The notes: generated by a model from the sequence alone, not told the origin. 64,000 nt of DNA from Parelaphostrongylus tenuis (GCA_019055375.1 JAHQIW010007362.1:1-64000); one strand, 5' to 3'; shown: positions 34,424 to 46,546, numbered from the stretch's first letter. Program-made: numbers and translations.

Positions 34424-37165
34424 TCTAAAACGACTTTTTTGATGAGCTGTAACTGTAGAAATTAAATTTTGTTTCACACCCAAACACTTTTCACTTTATA
34501 GAGCTTTTCCTCTAGACTTTTAGTAACCACTCAATATCAAAATTTGCAAAGCTTTTGACGACACTTCTGGCTTTTTAAAGGATCTTCTTAGTGCATTATT
34601 GCAGCCAAAAGAGTGTTAGATTTTATGTTGTGTAACACTGATACCAGGTCAGAACGCTTTGTCCTTTGCCCGCACGTGGATGGGATTTCTTAACAATGGT
34701 ATCATGTCACTGCGCTTGTTCCGGTGTCTAATTTGTCAAACCCATACCTCTTTTGAATGTTATAACGTACTAAGAAGTTTTTTTATAGAAATCAGATGCA
34801 TCAATGGAATGGTTGAGATATGTGCTATCGAACGGTTATTGAGGGTTCATAGGAAAAACTTGCCTGACGAAAAATGCTTCATTGTGTAACGAAATCTAAT
34901 TTATATGCTAACGGACAATGAAAAAAAAACTTTCATCGTTACAAATTATTAAAATTGAAAAAATTGTTTTCAATCTTAAAATTCGCTATGAACTAGAAAA
35001 ATGGACAGCGACTGCAAAACGTTATGATTTATTTCTCAGTAAAACGTATTATGGAAATCTTTTCACACAACAAGCTTCTTATCAAAATCAAATTTTTTCA
35101 AACTATCGATTGACTACGAAAACTTAAAGAAGATAAGAGAAATTTTCAGTAACAGCTGGAAACACATTTCTTCTTGAAAGCGTGTGTATTTTTCCCTTTG
35201 AAAAAGGCAAGATTTTGGAAAGCATTAGCGTTAATCTTGCTGAAATTATTCATACAAAAGTCTCATCAGTAATACTCTACCGTTTTTGATGATAATGTTC
35301 CGCTGCTCCTCAGAAAACTTGATACTTCTCCGTTATCTGAACGCCATTTTTTTTCCCTCTGTGTTTCTGTTCCTCTTTTTCTGTTCCTCTGTTCCTTAGC
35401 GCATTTTTTGGTGGCCTTCAAGGTTCATGTAACCTTTCGCTATTCAGATACTAGGAGTTCTAGTGGTGATATTTCATCTTCAGTAGGCCTTTGCTTACTG
35501 CGCTGAAAGAGCAGAAATAATAGGTTGTTCCTCATTCATAGATTTCTCACTAACCAGAGCCTCCCTCTTATGGTTTTAAGAATCAAACGATAGATCAAAT
35601 CTTAAACATTCCAATGGAGCTTTTGGTTTTTTACTTCTTAGTGCTACATAAGAACCAGAGAAAAATTGGGTTTCACCATCGATGCTTTTTTTTCAGTTTT
35701 GAGAAGCCCAATCTTCTTTTGACTGTTATAGCGTGATACGAGATTCATATCCAAAAGCGAGTAATTTATTGAAATTTCTAGAATTCAATCTATCGATTAG
35801 TTACTAAAACTCCAAGGAAAAAAGTTTGGTCAGCGAGAAATCTTTGATTGAGAAACAAAAAAAAGTCCTTTTTGCTTTTTCAGCGCAAAAAGCCTTCTGA
35901 AGATGAAATACACCACTAGAACTCCTACTATCTGAATAACGAACGGTTACTTGAACCTTGGAAGCGACCAAAAAATGCGTTTTTTCCATGGCATCAAAGT
36001 GAGGAGCGGGTAAAAGAAGTGACTCAATTTTCTCGTCGTACAAAGCCTTTTCAAAAATGGAATACGCCATTCAAATTTCATTGATTTAAGCCATAGACTA
36101 ATTATTACAGCATTATGAAACAATCAAGAAATACGCTTTTTCAAATGGACTGAAGTGAGGATGGGATAATTGAAGTGGTTTATTTTTTGCGAAACCCAAC
36201 CTTCTCTTGTGTTACACCGGAATACCAGGTTTATTATGAAAGCTAAATTAATCATTGAAATCTTTTATCAATTGGTTATTAAAACTCCGAAAAATAGGCT
36301 TTGGTCAGCGAGAAATCTTTGAATGGTAAACAAAAAGTTATTCTTGTTATTTTAACGCGATAAGAAGGCTTTTCTGAAGATGCAGTATACTATTCAAATT
36401 CTTTTGATTTGTGCTATCGAACAAATGTTTAGATATCGAGAAAGGCCAAGAAGTACGCTTTTTACAAGGGGTCAAATGGCGCTCAGATAACGGAAAAGTA
36501 CCGAGGTCTGTTCCAAATTTTCTAGGTTTTCTGCGCAAGAATTGTAAGGGAAATTTGATTTATCGTTATATACCTACGAAAATCCTTTTGTTTTTCTCTG
36601 CCAAATAAACCCGCTGCAAAATCAAGCTACAAGCTAACGACTTTGAGTGAGAACACGATCTTCATTTGGCTCTGGCAGTGCTCTGCACAGCCTGTTCAAA
36701 ATCCAAATTTAAGCATCAAAATATTGAAGACCTAGGCTATTGAATTATTATCAGTGATTAATGTATATTATGTAATCTGGTGTTTCTTCCTCTACTGCCA
36801 AAACTTATGAGAAGGCATAATAACAACAACGATGATAGTATTAATAAGTGCTTTTTCTCCACTGTGCATATCCCAACTATAGCATCCAGCCGTTTTTCTT
36901 GTCTTCATTTTGAACGTCGTACATAACTAAATGAGTACGTCTCCTTTCAGTCTCGAGGATAGCCTGGTTTTGACTTCCATAGGACATTCGATGTTGACTG
37001 CCGGAGAGCGTTGAGAGTGTTTAGAATTAACAAAGCACCACAATGACTCCAAAATAGTAGAAGATGTTTCTATGACATCATTCAAAAGTAATATTATTTG
37101 ATAATAGCGTCGACAGAAAAAATTTGATCATCGTGGATATCGAAATGAGCATCGATGTTAAAGTG
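34424..37165 (+). repeat. Left arm of a ~9.2-kb inverted repeat, built of R2 units
   Basis: About 2.7 kb that matches 40985-43600 in reverse along its whole length, with indels. Landmarks run in mirror order: GTTTCACACCCAAAC (outer end), CTTTGTCCTTTGCCC, TGAGGAGCAGCGGAACATTA (read on minus), GGCGCTCAGATAACGGA, TGGCAAAACTTATGAGAAG-type block, ACTGCCGGAGAGCGTTGAGA and GATGAGCATCGATGTT (inner end). Within it, a unit of about 325 bp recurs. Short AT-rich frames inside (for example 34659-34889 and 34918-35127) are not thought to be genes. Confidence 0.8.
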
Positions 37166-37439
37166 CAGGTGTTTGGAATTGACTGCCGTGTTCACCAGCT
37201 GTTTGGAATTGACTCTGAGCTCTCTTAAGGTGATTGCATTTTACACTGACTTGATACTATAGGTGTAGAACACGGTAATATTAACAAGTTTACTGCGGAT
37301 ACTGTCGGTAGACTAATTGGATAAGTGGATTAAGAACGGTAGGATCACGGTAATCGTGGCAAACCAATTACTAACTGCTAACTGATGACGACGGATGAGA
37401 AGCAATGACAACTAACTTTCTGTTTCGACGAAAGCTTAT
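37166..37439. other. Inner spacer between R2 arm and PLE fragment
   Basis: Contains a short local duplication of GTTTGGAATTGACT at 37170 and 37200. Nothing else. Confidence 0.4.
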
Positions 37440-37880
37440 ATATGGAGCACATACAAAGAATTTTCCAGACCGTAAGACCTCGGCGCGCAAGTGCTTGAGG
37501 CGGCTTGGATCTATACCAAAAACCCGAATATGAATCGTAAAAAAGAGTGCCTCCTTATTACGCATGATTTCGTGCCATGCTTTGATCGATTTTTATGGAT
37601 TTGAGCCACACACGCACCTCGTCCTTGTAAGATTCAGTGTTGATGGTCTACATATTTAGTGGGCAACAAACAATGAAACGGTGAGTCAAATAAGGCTGAT
37701 TGCTTTGGAATTCAAGTTGTGTTCGATGTTCTCTTTTCTCTGTTTTGGTTGTGAAGGAGTTTAGCAAGTAATCGCACTTCAATATGACTCTTTCAGGTCC
37801 TAAAGTCAGCAAGAGTGCCGAAACGTTGGTCATGTGCCATACTGGCTGTATTACCTGCACTGTACGAATAAATCGTTATC
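37440..37880 (+). pseudogene. Penelope-like element 3' end (P2)
   Basis: The plus strand carries the last residues of the PLE ORF (EAAWIYTKNPNMNRKKECL, then ITHDFVPCFDRFL and a stop), followed by the 3' untranslated region shared with P3 and P6: GGTTGTGAAGGAGTTTAGCA, ACTCTTTCAGG and GCCGAAACGTTGGTC. The rest of the element is absent. It points toward P3, which lies inverted across a 1.9-kb gap, so the pair extends the symmetry of the surrounding inverted repeat. Confidence 0.75.
37785..37832 (+). ncRNA. Hammerhead-like motif in PLE P2
   Basis: After the shared TGACTCTTTCAGG comes a mutated CTGANGA-like core (CCTAAAG), then GTGCCGAAACGTTGGTC. GAAAC followed four bases later by GGTC would give the two-base-pair stem III and GUC cleavage triplet of a minimal hammerhead. 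The first core box is broken, so it is probably inactive. Confidence 0.3.
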
Positions 37881-38989
37881 TAACAACATTAGCCTTTGCG
37901 GAGGATGCATGCGAGAAAGCAAATTGAATGCTAGAAGTTTCAGATCTGAGAAGTAAAATGTAATGACAGATCGTGCAAAAAAATTTAGTGGAAAAGAGAA
38001 CAGTGCAATGAGACAGTACCAGTCACTTACGATCCATGCTTTTGCCTCTCTATAGTTTTCGGTCACTTGAAAACGTATTCTAGAGGGAAATTACGTCGGA
38101 TGTTTGATAAAAAGCTTCAATCTTCGATTGATTTACTATCAGACTTTGTACAGACAAATTCATCTGCATATATCAATCTTGTAACAATTCCTAGCATGTA
38201 TATTATATTTGCAAATTGGAGGTCAAAAGTCAAAAACACTAAACGCCTACAAAACCCTCATATGATTTACCTGGAATCGTCTTAGCTCGGTTATCTTCAA
38301 TATTCCAAGGAGTATACTCTACCACTATTTTATTGTATGCATAAAGAAGACCAAACCCTCAAAGAGCAGTCAAAATAACATGTGAAATATTTCAATATCT
38401 TGTGGATGATGAATGCAAGGGAACGAATCAAAAACAAGAAGTGCTTGAGTACGCTTAGTAGACGTTATGACGAATCATATAGAATTGATAACTGCCACAG
38501 CTCAATGTTGAATCAATGAGAAACAATTGAAGAATTGTTTGTAGTACGTAGAAAAACTAAATGCGCAGATAAGCCCATGCGTAATATATTCTCATAGAGA
38601 ATGTTATCATTCACACTATATAATCTTAACTGTACCCATTACATTCCAAATTCTAGACATTAGCATCTATTTACTCGCACATCACAACGTGGGAATTAGT
38701 GCACTTTGCCACGCTTGCAACAGTTAGAAATTTAGGACCTAGACAGTTCAGAAAATTTCCATTTTTTCCGTAATCTCTAGCTTCCAATAGGTTGCAGAGA
38801 GGTTTTGTCATATTGCCTGAGAACGTGATTTTTATACATGCATTTCAAGCACATTTTAGCTCATCAGAAAGCTTGTTTTCTTGCGCATCGAGCAATATGT
38901 TATTTGTTTACACATCCTTCAGAATGAAGCTGTACAAGGTGAAAAATTCGTCTACTGCTCCACGTCCACTGCAAAGTGCCTGTCAGTCC
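37881..38989. other. Unassigned centre of the large inverted repeat
   Basis: Nothing recognised. Confidence 0.35.
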
Positions 38990-39172
38990 TTCTGAGGCTC
39001 ATCAATAATTCTGGAGGGGCGTATGGCGGCGAAATTTGTGATGCTCGCACAGCTCAGCGTTTGTTCAAGGCACTCCGTGAAGAAGGACATCGGTTAATTG
39101 ACGAGCCGAAAGCTGAGCATCCAGGAGAAGTTGATGGGGTGGGACGCGGGAGGAAAGAGAGGGGGGAGTGAG
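38990..39172 (+). pseudogene. Mariner-like HTH domain fragment
   Basis: The plus strand has GGAYGGEICDARTAQRLFKA, then LREEGHRLIDEPKAEHPGEVD. This aligns with the second half of the mariner HTH domain (YG---ISARTAQRWFKRFR-GD-SLEDEPRSGRP-EVD). Only this block is present. GC content is higher than its surroundings. Confidence 0.55.
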
Positions 39173-39214
39173 CTCTGTGGCCGAGTTGTTGTGATGCTCG
39201 TGCCTCTCCCCTCA

Positions 39215-39395
39215 ACATTCTCTGGAAGTCAACAACAGGTGCCCTAGGCTATATTCTCAATTGCAAGGAGACTTGCTCAACCAGTGTTCTACGGCGTTAA
39301 AGAAGAAGACGAAAATACAAAATTGATCCTAAAAGAACTACTATCCGCACAGTGATAAAAAGGAAACACTGAAGACGGATCGATAAAGTATGAAA
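39215..39395 (+). repeat. Dispersed repeat R3
   Basis: It matches 41150-41340 on the same strand and 36830-37040 in reverse: CAACA-TCTC-GG-AGTCAACAAC, AAGGAGACTTGCTCAACCAG and a GCACAGTG-AAAAAG block. R3 also forms the inner part of the 9.2-kb inverted repeat arms, so this is a third copy between them. Confidence 0.6.
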
Positions 39396-39779
39396 AAAGT
39401 TTGTTTTGAGAGTACAACAGAACTTTTTCAACAAGTTATCATGAGTGTTCCTCTTTCTGGTAGTTTTGAAGAAATCGCAGCAGAAATTTTTTGATGGGCG
39501 AAAATTTAGTCTAAATCTGTGAGATTATAATATTTTAAGTCACAACAACGCCCCATCACAGCCGATATCTTAAGTCTGCCAAAACATTCTCGCATCGTTA
39601 GATACTGAGAGGCATCTGTGATAAAATGGCTACTTAAGGACGAAGGCAGTTCCAGTATTCCCATGAATGAAACTCATATAAGCTTAGGCCATTAACTTAT
39701 CCATCTGCATTTTTTTAGCTTCATAATAGAATTTCAATGCGATCCATAATTGTGATTGGTTGAATGCACCTATCTCTCA

Positions 39780-40610
39780 AAGGACCCCGAAGGACTAGCT
39801 GGAATACTACGAGTCGTTTCGCAACACCTTTCAATCGGCTCTTCTAAGATTCTCTCAAAAGTCGGAATAATTATGTAGAATGTTTTCAATTCTTCGTATA
39901 AATTCTTATTCAGCGAACACGAGTCTGTTGAACAACGATTTATTCGTACAGTGCAGATAATAGAACCATTATGACAGATGGCTAACGTTTCGGTATTCTT
40001 GCTGTCTTCAGAGCCTGAAAGAGTCATCTTGAAGTGCAATTACTTGCCAAACGCTTTCACAACCAAAACAAAGAAAAAAGGACTTTGAACGGAACTTGAA
40101 TCTTAAAGTAATCACCTTTATTTGACTCAGCGTTCTATTGTTTTGTTGCCCACTAAATATGTGGACCATCAACACTGAATCTTACATGGACGAGGTGCGT
40201 GCGTGGCTCAAATTCATAAAAATCGATCAAGGCATGGCACGAAACCATGCGTAATCAGGAGGCACTCTTCTTTATGATTCATATTCGGGTTTTTGGTATG
40301 GATCCAAGTCGCCTCAAAGCACTTGCGCGCCGGGGTCTTACGTTCTTGTGTGATTATGTTTACTTCTACATGAAAATCTCCCCCTTAGCTGTGTGTGCTC
40401 TGTGCGTGCCTAGTGAGATCGGTTTAGAATTAGGTTTGTCGGCGAAGGTGCTCTTTCATAAGGAGATAGAGTGGTCTATCCGGTTCGCCAATGTACTCTT
40501 AACCGCACTCTTTTGCCAGCGATTGATTAAAATGCACCGCCTTTACTGTTACGGCAAATTATGCACTTTTTTGTTGCACATAGACGATCGTACGACTAGC
40601 TGAGGCTTAA
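39780..40610 (-). pseudogene. Penelope-like element, GIY-YIG domain and 3' region (P3)
   Basis: Minus strand: LVVRSSMCNKKVHNLP (Cys linker, 40590) and remnants of the GIY-YIG and EHLADKPNSKP region across frame changes (about 40440). The ORF C-terminus follows (FEATWIHTKNPNMNHKEECL, then ITHGFVPCLDRFL and a stop), then the conserved 3' region with the hammerhead-like motif at 39981-40024 and the tail GTACGAATAAATCGTTGTTC. The reverse transcriptase is not seen. Plus-strand frames here are shadows. Confidence 0.75.
39981..40024 (-). ncRNA. Hammerhead-like motif in PLE P3
   Basis: Minus strand CTCTGAAGACAGC, then AATACCGAAACGTTAGCC. It has the CTGANGA and GAAAC core boxes. Stem II is weak and the triplet after the mini-stem reads GCC instead of GTC. 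Confidence 0.35.
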
Positions 40611-40984
40611 GTTTATTCGGCACTATTTCAACGGATCTTCTAAATGTTTTTGGAGGCGATGAGGTGATTGGTCAACCTTTTCAAAGGCGGTCTTCAACCC
40701 TTCCTGTCTTTTTGAATCGTTTCATGGCTCTGTGTATACTAAGTGGTTTGAGACCAATTATTTTGACAGTTTCAGCCGTTTTCATGCCATTCTTATGCAG
40801 CTCAGCTGCTGCGCCACGTTCAATTTTTACAATTCATAACTTGAATACATCTGGAAATAGTCATTTAATCATGATAGATTCTACACTAGAATAAAACGAG
40901 GCATTCAGTAATCATATTTAAAACGAAAACAATATGTGAATGCTAAAAGTAACGAAATACAAAATTATCAAAGCCTTTTTCGCA

Positions 40985-43600
40985 CGCTAATCTGTCCTAC
41001 ACCTACACTTCAACATCGATGCTCATCTCGATATCGCGATGGTCAAATATTTTCTGTCGACGCTATTAGTGAATAATATTACTACTTAATGATGTCATGA
41101 AAATATTCTCTACTATCTTCGATTCTTTGAGGTGTTTTATTTATTCTGAACACTCTCAACACTCTCCGGCAGTCAACAACTAACGTCCTATGGAAGTCAA
41201 AACCAGGCTGTCCTCGAGACTGCAAAGAGACGTACTCAATCAGTAATGTACGACGCCCAGAATAAAGACAAGGAAAACGGCTGAATGCTGTAAGTGGGAT
41301 CTGCACAGTGGAAAAAGCATTGTGATGACGGACAAATAAAGGCCAAGTTTAATCATTTTAATTATTTGTTAATATCAATATCGTTGTTATTAATATGTCT
41401 TCTCATGAGTTTTGGTAGTAGAGAAAGAAACACTAAATTACATAATATACATGGATCACTGATAGTTTGAGCATAATGTATAGAGCACTGCTAGAGCAAA
41501 TAAAGATCGTGTTCTCATTCGAAGTACTTAGCTTGCTGCTTGAATTTGCAGCGGGTTCATTTGGCAGTGGAAAACAAAAGAATTTTCGTAGCTATATAAC
41601 GATAGGACAAATTTTCTTTGCAATGCTTACACAAAAAACCTAAAAATCAGGAATAGGCTCTGGTACTTTTTCGTTATCGAGCGCCATTTCGACCCCCTGT
41701 AAAGAGCGTATTTCTTGTTCTTTTTTAATGTCCGAATATTTGTTCGATAAACCCAATGATGTATAGTGGTGTGCAAAAACGATAGCATAAATGAAAAGAA
41801 TCTGAATGGTAGATAACATCTTCAGAGCACCTTATTGCGTTGAAAAGCAAGAATAATATTCTGTTTCTCATTGAGAAATTTTTCGCTTACTAAAGCCTTT
41901 TTTTGGGAGTGTTAGTAACCAGTTGATGGAGCAAAATTTGAGAATCCCGATAATTATTTTCATTTTCGTAATGAACCTGGTATTACGCTGTAACAGCTAA
42001 AAGAATGTTGAGTTTCGCAAAAAATGGACCACTTCGAGTATCCTTTTTCACATCAGTCCATTTTAAAAAGCGTATTTCTTGATCATTTTATAATGCTTAG
42101 ATAGTTAATCAATGGCTCAAGTCAAAAAAATTTGAATCACGTATTCCTTTTTCAAAAAGTCCTTGTTATTGCTCTAAAAGAGCAAAAATAATAAGCTGTT
42201 CCTCATTCGAAGAATTCGTGCTGATCAGCGACTCCTTCTTATAGTTATAAGAACCAAAAGATAGATCAGTTCTCAGGGATTCCAATAATGTTTTTGATTT
42301 CTTCAAAGAGATCTCTTAGTGCTATATAAGGGGCAAAGGAAAATTGGACTTCGCACTCGATGCTTTTTCCACTTTAGAGAAGCCCAATCTTGTTTTGGCT
42401 ATTACAGCGCGATACGAGGTCGATATTCAAAAGCGAATATTTTATTGGAATTCTTAGAATATAGCCTATCGATTGGTTACTAAAACTCCGAGGGAAAAGC
42501 TTTTTAGTCAGAAATCTTTGATTGAGGAACAAAGTATTATTTTTGCTCTTTCAACGCAATAACAAGGGCTTTTTGAGGATGGAACACACCCTTCATATTT
42601 TTCTAATTTAATCTACTGAATGGTTAGCTAATCGTCAAAAACAAGCGCAAAATAGTTTTTTCTGAAAAGCCGAAATGGCGTTCAGATAACGGAGAAGTAT
42701 CAAATTTTCTGAGGAGCAGCGGAACATTATCATCAAAAACGCTAGAGTGTCACTGATAAGACTTTTGTATGAATAATTTCAGCAAGATTGACGCTAATGC
42801 TTTCCAAAATTTTGCCTTTTTGAAAGGGAAAAACACATATCCTTTCAAGAAGAAATGTGTTTCCAGCTGTTACTGAAATTTTCTCTTATCTTCTTTATGT
42901 TTTCGTGGTCAATCGATAGTCTGAATAAGTTTTGACTTTGATGATAAGCTTGTTGTGTGGAAAGATTTCCATAGTACGTTTTTCTAATAGATAAATTATA
43001 ACGTTTTGCAATCGCCGTCTATTTTTATGGTTCATAGCGAATTTTGTAGGACTGCAAATAATTTTTTTCAGATTTTAATTTGTAATAAAAGAAATGATTC
43101 TTTTATTGTCTGTTAGCATATAAATTGAATTTCGTTACACAATGAAGCATTTTTCGTCAAACAAGTTTTTTCTTTGAACCCTCAATAATCGATAGCACAT
43201 ATCTCAACCATTTCAGTGATACATTTGAGTTTTTAAAAAACCTCTTAGTGCGTTATAACAGTCTAAAGAGGAATGGGTTTCACAAATTTGGCACCGAAAC
43301 AAGCGCAGTGACTTGGTATCGATGTTAAGAAATCCCATCCACATGTGGGCAAAGGACAAAGCGTTCTGTCTTGACATCTATGTTACACTGCATAAAATCT
43401 AACTTTTTTTGGTTGCAGTAGTGTACTAATAAGGTCGTTCAAAAAGTCAAATGCGTCGTCAAAATCTTTGGAATTTTTGATATCGAGTGATTACTAAAAT
43501 CTGAAGGAAATGCTCTATCAAGTGAATAATGTTTGGGTGTGAAACATGATTTTATTTTCACTGTTACATCTCATCAAAATAGTCGTTTCAAAAATAAAAC
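40985..43600 (-). repeat. Right arm of the ~9.2-kb inverted repeat
   Basis: Inverse counterpart of 34424-37165. It differs by substitutions and indels, one of which is a 30-bp insertion at 41750-41779 flanked by CGATA on both sides. Confidence 0.8.
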
Positions 43601-44110
43601 ATGCTTTGAAATTTTTCGAGATTTAGTACATTATATGATTACCAAAGCTCCACATCAGAGAACGCGTTTTTTCCAGAGGGTCGAAATAGGACAAGAATAA
43701 CGGAAATGATCCAAATTTGCGAAAACCAATCTTCATTGATTCTTACAGCTCATTAATAGTCTTATATTTGTTTTTTCTAGTCTTATAAAAAGTCTTATAT
43801 TTTGTTTTTGTATATTAGTCTTGTACAATACTGGAAATGTTGAGATTTCTCCTTTAGGATGGTTATTGAGACTATGACAGAATATCCCAGCGAAAAATGC
43901 TCGAATGTAAAGTCAAATTTTACTTTGACTGTAATAGTGAAATAAAAAAGCCGTTTGAAAAATAAAGCTCTTCATTAACATTCTCTTAATTAGGACTATC
44001 GACTTATTCATTGAAACTTCAAGGAAAGGCAAAACACGTTTTTCCGGAGAGGCTGAAACAGAGTGGATATAGCTAAAAAGCACCGAACAGTGTCTTCATT
44101 CTATGAATAG
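43601..44110. repeat. Further R2-type units outside the right arm
   Basis: GATTACCAAAGCTCCA, GCGTTTTTTCCAGAGGGTCGAAA, then GAAACTTCAAGGAAAG and CACGTTTTTCCGGAGAGGC repeat the R2 pattern. The left counterpart is not found, so symmetry ends near 43600. Confidence 0.5.
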
Positions 44111-44503
44111 ATATTACTGAGATAACTTCTATATGAATAATTTTATTTACTTGGATACCTGGGCGGCTCGTCTTCACAACATGTGCGATCCTCAAAACAT
44201 TGTCCGTTCATTTCTACCTATCGCATTTGTCGTCTATGGTGGTGGTTCAATTTGACCATAGTGGCCGACGCGAGTTCCGTATTGTGATCTGTAAAACATG
44301 TGCAAGACAAAACATTAGGAATGATTGATCATCTGATTAGTCTTTAACGTTTGATCAATTCATCACAAAAACTGGACGGAAGGTGGCTGGGGGGAGGGCA
44401 AGCAAACAACAGCAGTAATGCTGCATATTATACTCGAAATTTTGGTTTCGCCTCTCCGGGGCTGAATCGCCTTCTGCTTTTATGAGTTGCACCAGTGTAG
44501 CTG
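44111..44503. other. Unassigned sequence
   Basis: Nothing supportable. Confidence 0.3.
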
Positions 44504-44839
44504 TCAATCGTAGCAGCCGTCAGCAGTATCTTGATAGTAGTCTGCGAACTGCTCAACGCTCCAATATCCCATTTTTTGAGCAAGTAATTGTTTTCCTATC
44601 ATTAAACCATTAGCAGGTACTCGATGTGATGCTCGAGTATAATGCAAACAGTAAAGATCATTTCTTGCTCTATATCTGATAAATAATCGCCGGCGAAGAT
44701 TCTGATATTTTCGTAAAGTCCACACTCTACTTGATGAAGTGAGTGAATGGCTGTTCCAGCGGTATTGTGCAAAACTCTTCAGTAACAATAGTGCATGTGA
44801 TGAAAGCGAGTAAGAACTAGCCTGTAGCTGAAAGATCAT
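44504..44839 (-). CDS. Unrecognised 111-codon open frame
   Basis: Minus-strand ATG at 44839 to TGA. The second half has protein-like composition (RYRARNDLYCLHYTRASHR, then VPANGLMIGKQLLAQKMGYW and SVEQFADYYQDTADGCYD). The N-terminus is moderately hydrophobic but not a clean signal peptide. It does not match any of the elements in this window. No splice partner was found. Chance or an unknown element is possible. Confidence 0.3.
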   Translation of the reverse strand: MIFQLQASSYSLSSHALLLLKSFAQYRWNSHSLTSSSRVWTLRKYQNLRRRLFIRYRARNDLYCLHYTRASHRVPANGLMIGKQLLAQKMGYWSVEQFADYYQDTADGCYD

Positions 44840-45619
44840 ACAAAAATCTTACAAAAATCTTTTTTTTTTCAAAAATCTTTTTTTTGGAATTATCTTACAA
44901 AATAGTTTTTACAGAATACTATATCGGAATTGAAAAGTCATCATGTAAATGGGATCGAAGAATTAGGGCATTGAGGTGATCGAGGTGATTGTCCTCATAA
45001 ACTGCTATCGGCAACACGTCTTTTTCGTGGGAATTAATCATTCGAGGAAAAGAAAAACATCTCTTGGAATGTTGATCACCTAATACTACAATTCAACGTA
45101 TTGCTCGCGCGGCTATCTTCTTTCTGTGATAAATTAATCGATCTTTGAGCTGGAAAAGAACTTCCGCGATGATTGATGACGAGAATGAAAAACCTTAGCT
45201 GACTGAAGCATTTGGGAGAAAATATTTTCATTAAAATGATGGCGAATCAGATGATGCTCTATTAGAAACTATGTTCTCCTCACCGGAAGAAACTAAACGA
45301 TATGTCGAGCACTCTCATTTCTATAGTCGAAACGTTCTTATGACAGTTTTATTACTACAAATGAAAGAAATATTTAGAAATACAGAGACTGAATCTAAGT
45401 CGCAAAAGACTTTGTAAGCTGGTTAATCTCCAAAAGAGAAGAAAATCTGAGGACGTTTAGGAAAAAGAGTGTTTGAAGTTTTCTTTCAATTCCATTGTGC
45501 AGATAAGGTTATGTATTCTAAAATCCAGAACCCCTTACGGACTTTGCGTGTCGAGCTCTTACGTTCCTATGCCATTATGTATACTTCACATCAATGTCTT
45601 CCTCCTTGTCTCCTTGATT
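44840..45619. other. Unassigned sequence
   Basis: T-rich start, then nothing recognised. Confidence 0.3.
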
Positions 45620-45655
45620 TTCTTATTCAGCAAATACGAGGTCGTTAAGTTGAGT
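45620..45655 (-). mobile_element. Outer piece of PLE P4 3' region, split off by RTE copy 3
   Basis: TTCTTATTCAGCAAATACGA followed by TAAGTTGAG matches the P3 tail (TTCTTATTCAGCGAACACGA). It ends in the left target-site duplication (TAAGTTGAGT, 45646-45655). Confidence 0.7.
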
Positions 45656-46536
45656 GGATGGGACGAAATGGGAGTGAAAGTTGACGGTCGAAATTTAAAC
45701 CACTTCGCTTTGCTGACGAAATCATTCTCATAACACCAAACATCAGCCAAGCGGAACGAATGTTGATCGTTTTCGATAACGCCTGTGGAAAGATTAGTCT
45801 TCAACTGAATCGAACGATAACAATGTTCATGAGGAACGGATGGGTTTCTAATGCCCCATTCCCGCTCAACGGAACGACAATCTCCGAATGCTCCAGTTAC
45901 GCCTATCTTGGTCTTGAAATCAACATGATGAACGACCTAGCTCCAAAGTTGAGCAGGAGGAAACGAGCGGCTTGGGGAACGTTTAAGAGCATCGAAGATA
46001 TAGTGAAGAGGACAAAGAACATCCGACTTCGTGCCCACCTTTTCGACTCGACAATTATCCCTGCCCTAACGTATGCAGCAGAAACATGGTCGCTACGTAA
46101 GCAGGATGAAAGATTATTTGGCGTTATCGAACGCGCAGTCTAAAGGTTCATGCTAGGAGTATCCCGTATCTCGCAAATGGGAGAAAGGATCCGAAGTTTC
46201 GACCTACGTCAACGATCGAAAATGAGACGCCGTTCTACACGCCAGGATATCGGAAATAAGGTGGGCGGGACACGTGATGCGCTTCAACGACAACCGATGG
46301 ACGAGAGCCGTTACCGACTGGATTCCTCGGGACGTCATGCGCTCTAAAGGAAGACCACTGACCCGTTGATCCGATTTCTTCACGAAAGCGATGGAAGAAA
46401 GGTATGATGCTCAGCGAATTCCTAGAGCGAGGAGTACCCTCTGGGCTACTCTTGCACGCGATAGGGAAAATGGAAGAGTTGCTGGTACCCGCTCGAGTCA
46501 CTCGACGATTAACGGGACGACAGGTGATACAGGTGA
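45656..46536 (+). mobile_element. RTE family A, 5'-truncated copy 3 with exact target-site duplication
   Basis: 881 bp on plus, starting just before motif C (WDEMGVKVDGRNLNH). It continues through NISQAERM, MFMRNGWVSNAPF, MMNDLAPKLSRRKRAAWG, LRAHLFDSTIIPALTYAAE and the TRAVTDW region to the terminal ACAGGTGATACAGGTGA. It is bounded by identical TAAGTTGAGT at 45646-45655 and 46537-46546. Near 45705-45715 the FADD box is shifted by a base loss (reads FALLTK), and at about 46219 a 2-nt deletion breaks the frame. Target-primed reverse transcription from the 3' end accounts for the 5' truncation. Confidence 0.9.
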
Positions 46537-46546
46537 TAAGTTGAGT

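Noticed and set aside
34659..35127. Two consecutive plus-strand frames in the left arm
   Set aside because: The mirrored sequence in the right arm does not preserve them.
37371..37565. Minus-strand 64-codon frame, and its mirror at 40247-40603
   Set aside because: Both are antisense shadows of the PLE C-terminal coding sequence.
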